From JBBQVO01 sp038211505 (lineage in GTDB: Bacteria; Chloroflexota; Dehalococcoidia; DSTF01; JACRBR01), in contig JBBQVO010000034.1 in NCBI GenBank assembly GCA_038211505.1, forward strand, positions 1-23,136: 23,136 nucleotides of DNA, in the 5' to 3' direction. Position numbers and translations under genes: made by a program. Numbering within the stretch: position 1 is the stretch's first letter; each line of letters opens with the position of its first letter. A model generated the notes under the pieces. It did no database searches. It had not been told where the DNA came from and worked only from the letters and a program-made list of their open reading frames with translations. This document shows positions 22,051 to 23,136 of this stretch, piece by piece.

Positions 22051-22283
22051 CGATCGCGATCTTCGCGGATCAGACCGGCGCTGTCCGGGCCGACCTTCGC
22101 CGCGGTGAGCAGGCGCATCTCGTCGGCGAAGCGCACCGCTCGTTCATATGCCGCCTGATCGGGTTCGGCGACGCTGAGAATGAATCGCGCTTCGGCCTCG
22201 AGCGAGCGATGATTTCGCTTCGCCCTACACTTCAGCCGTTCTACGATCTCCGGCTCTAACCCGCGGATGAGTAGCTGAACCAT
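22047..22283 (-). CDS. vapB: Ribbon-helix-helix antitoxin (VapB/FitA-like)
   Basis: 78 residues. The N-terminal half VQLLIRGLEPEIVERLKCRA, then KRNHRSLEAEARFIL, is the ribbon-helix-helix DNA-binding pattern of FitA-type antitoxins. The C-terminal half should wrap the toxin. AGGAGG (complement of 22288-22293), a 4-nt spacer and ATG 22283 set the start; a longer frame upstream runs antisense-like through ndk and is not used. A palindromic operator lies 12 bp upstream, as expected for a self-repressing antitoxin. Confidence 0.9.
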   Translation of the reverse strand: MVQLLIRGLEPEIVERLKCRAKRNHRSLEAEARFILSVAEPDQAAYERAVRFADEMRLLTAAKVGPDSAGLIREDRDR

Positions 22284-22294
22284 ATCGCCTCCTC

Positions 22295-22313
22295 TGCTAT
22301 CAGAATGATAGCA
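22295..22313. promoter_or_regulatory. Palindromic operator of the vapBC operon
   Basis: TGCTATCA-GAA-TGATAGCA is a perfect inverted repeat with 8-bp arms and a 3-bp centre, 12 bp upstream of the vapB start codon. It overlaps the -10 element, so binding of the VapB ribbon-helix-helix protein or the VapBC complex would block transcription. Confidence 0.8.
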
Positions 22314-22334
22314 TTCGCGTTTGGGGCTACTCAA
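22305..22334 (-). promoter_or_regulatory. vapB promoter, overlapping the end of ndk
   Basis: On the minus strand, TTGAGT (complement of 22329-22334), 18 nt and TATCAT (complement of 22305-22310), with an extended -10 (TGC before TATCAT). The -35 lies inside the last codons and stop of ndk. The leader would be about 15 nt. Confidence 0.6.
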
Positions 22335-22776
22335 ACACCCACGCATCGGTGTCGCGCTTCCAGGCGATCGGCGGCGCATCGCCGAAGAACAGCGCGATCT
22401 CACGCCGTGCGCTGGCCGGCGAATCGCTGGCGTGCGTGAGGTTGCGTCCGGTCTCGAGGCCAAAGTCGGCGCGGATGCTGCCGGGCGCAGCATTCAGCGG
22501 ATTCGTCGCGCCCATCGTCTGGCGCGTCGCCTTGATGGCGTTCGACCCCTCGAAGACGGCGGCGATGATAGGCGACGACGTGATGTACGTGACGAGTCCG
22601 GCGAAGAACGGCTTGCCCTCATGCTCGGCGTAGTGCTGCTTCGCCAGCGGCTTCGTCACCTTCAGCATGCGAATGGCGACGATCTTCAGTCCGCGGCGCT
22701 CCAGGCGCGAGATGACGTCGCCGGCCAGTCCGCGCTGCATCGCATCTGGCTTGATCAGGACGAGGGTGCGTTCCAC
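22327..22776 (-). CDS. ndk: Nucleoside diphosphate kinase
   Basis: 149 residues. It transfers phosphate from ATP to nucleoside diphosphates through a phosphohistidine (EC 2.7.4.6). Visible motifs: RTLVLIKPDAMQRGLAGDVI, PFFAGLVTYITSSPI, TRQTMGATNP, SIRADFGLETGRNLTHASDS with the catalytic His115, and REIALFF. The length is typical. The start is GTG 22776, preceded by AAGGAG with a 5-nt spacer. It lies 48 bp downstream of tsaB on the same strand and may be co-transcribed with it. His115 is in NLTHASDS, where most relatives read NxxHGSDS; the Ala is conservative. Confidence 0.96.
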   Translation of the reverse strand: MERTLVLIKPDAMQRGLAGDVISRLERRGLKIVAIRMLKVTKPLAKQHYAEHEGKPFFAGLVTYITSSPIIAAVFEGSNAIKATRQTMGATNPLNAAPGSIRADFGLETGRNLTHASDSPASARREIALFFGDAPPIAWKRDTDAWVFE

Positions 22777-22824
22777 GATTGCTCCTTCGATAGTTGAGTC
22801 CGCGGCGTCGCCAATGCGGCCGCG

Positions 22825-23136
22825 TCATTTCGTTGCTGATTGCGGCCCGATCGCGGGCGCACGCAAGTATAGAGGCACGAGCGTTGTAGGATCATCCGCG
22901 CGTCCGGCGGCGACGCGCGCGTGACCGAGCGCAGCCAGTGCGACGACGCGATGCTCATGCGCCGACGCGACGGATGCGCGCGCCGCGCTGATCGCGACTG
23001 AGAGATCGTCGTCGATGTCACCCGTGATCACGTCATCCGCGACGATCGCCGAGACCAGCTCCGCCATCTTCGTGATGCTCGGCGCGACGTCTTCTCGCCA
23101 GCCGCCGTCGTCGCGATACGCCGCCCAGGCGACATC
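22825..23136 (-). CDS. tsaB: C-terminal part of TsaB-like tRNA threonylcarbamoyladenosine factor (partial)
   Basis: The frame enters from the right edge of the window (DVAWAAYRDDGGWREDVAPS) and stops at 22825, giving the last 103 residues. The closing LVPLYLRAPAIGP and the small Ala-rich helix HRVVALAALGHARVAAG are typical of the end of TsaB, the non-catalytic partner that binds TsaD in t6A tRNA modification. The conserved N-terminal ATPase-fold motifs lie outside the window, so the name depends on the C-terminal pattern alone. An internal ATG at 23067 is not needed as a start. Confidence 0.65.
   Translation of the reverse strand, partial: DVAWAAYRDDGGWREDVAPSITKMAELVSAIVADDVITGDIDDDLSVAISAARASVASAHEHRVVALAALGHARVAAGRADDPTTLVPLYLRAPAIGPQSATK

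Noticed and set aside
1..23136. CRISPR arrays, insertion sequences or prophage genes
   Set aside because: No regularly spaced repeats, transposase, integrase or phage structural gene was found on either strand; the short palindromes are irregularly placed and lack spacers.

Overview
The window is G+C-rich bacterial DNA (clearly above 60% by eye) with dense genes, many GTG/TTG starts and frequent 4-nt stop/start overlaps. Several features point to a Chloroflexota-type bacterium, possibly near Dehalococcoidia: a CSLREA-type secreted beta-helix protein with thrombospondin-3 and dockerin-like C-terminal modules, an F420-type luciferase-like oxidoreductase, a zinc-type ribosomal protein S18 with a glycine-rich extension, and many short palindromic intergenic repeats. 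The phylum is an inference from gene content. Nothing in the window fixes the taxonomy, and no rRNA, tRNA, CRISPR array, transposase or phage gene was seen.

Layout. (1) 1-3355: the 3' end of one secreted protein, then a complete 1005-residue beta-helix protein whose C-terminal module is a close copy of it. (2) 3529-5300: a minus-strand 28-codon membrane ORF, then a near-consensus promoter, a structured leader and the rpsF-ssb-rpsR operon, closed by a clear intrinsic terminator. (3) 5341-10070: a tightly packed set of a membrane-anchored PpiC-type foldase, homoserine dehydrogenase, a coiled-coil protein and threonine synthase, joined by overlaps. (4) 10125-17640: mostly single genes (PAP2 phosphatase, cysteine desulfurase, DUF2867-like, F420-type oxidoreductase, DedA, metallophosphoesterase, DJ-1/PfpI, LPxTG-type surface protein) separated by gaps rich in palindromic repeats. 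(5) 17959-21172: gyrA followed by a flavin/F420 split-barrel protein. (6) 21197-23136, minus strand: tsaB (partial), ndk, a vapB/fitA-type antitoxin, a vapC PIN toxin and a lipoprotein, the last three linked by 4-nt overlaps.

How the genes work together. rpsF/ssb/rpsR is the classical S6-SSB-S18 group, and its leader carries a sequence resembling the 16S rRNA site for S6:S18, so autoregulation is plausible. hom and thrC supply the oxidation-state step and the last step of threonine synthesis; the coiled-coil gene locked between them is unexplained. The toxin-antitoxin pair has its own promoter and a perfect palindromic operator between ndk and vapB, and the lipoprotein gene appears to be a third member of that transcript.

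No single new system is proven here. The best leads are the coiled-coil gene inside the threonine operon, the set of GTA-headed intergenic palindromes (one of which supplies the PAP2 stop codon), the frameshifted LPATG-anchored surface protein, the rpsF leader and its divergent micro-ORF, and the lipoprotein coupled to vapBC.
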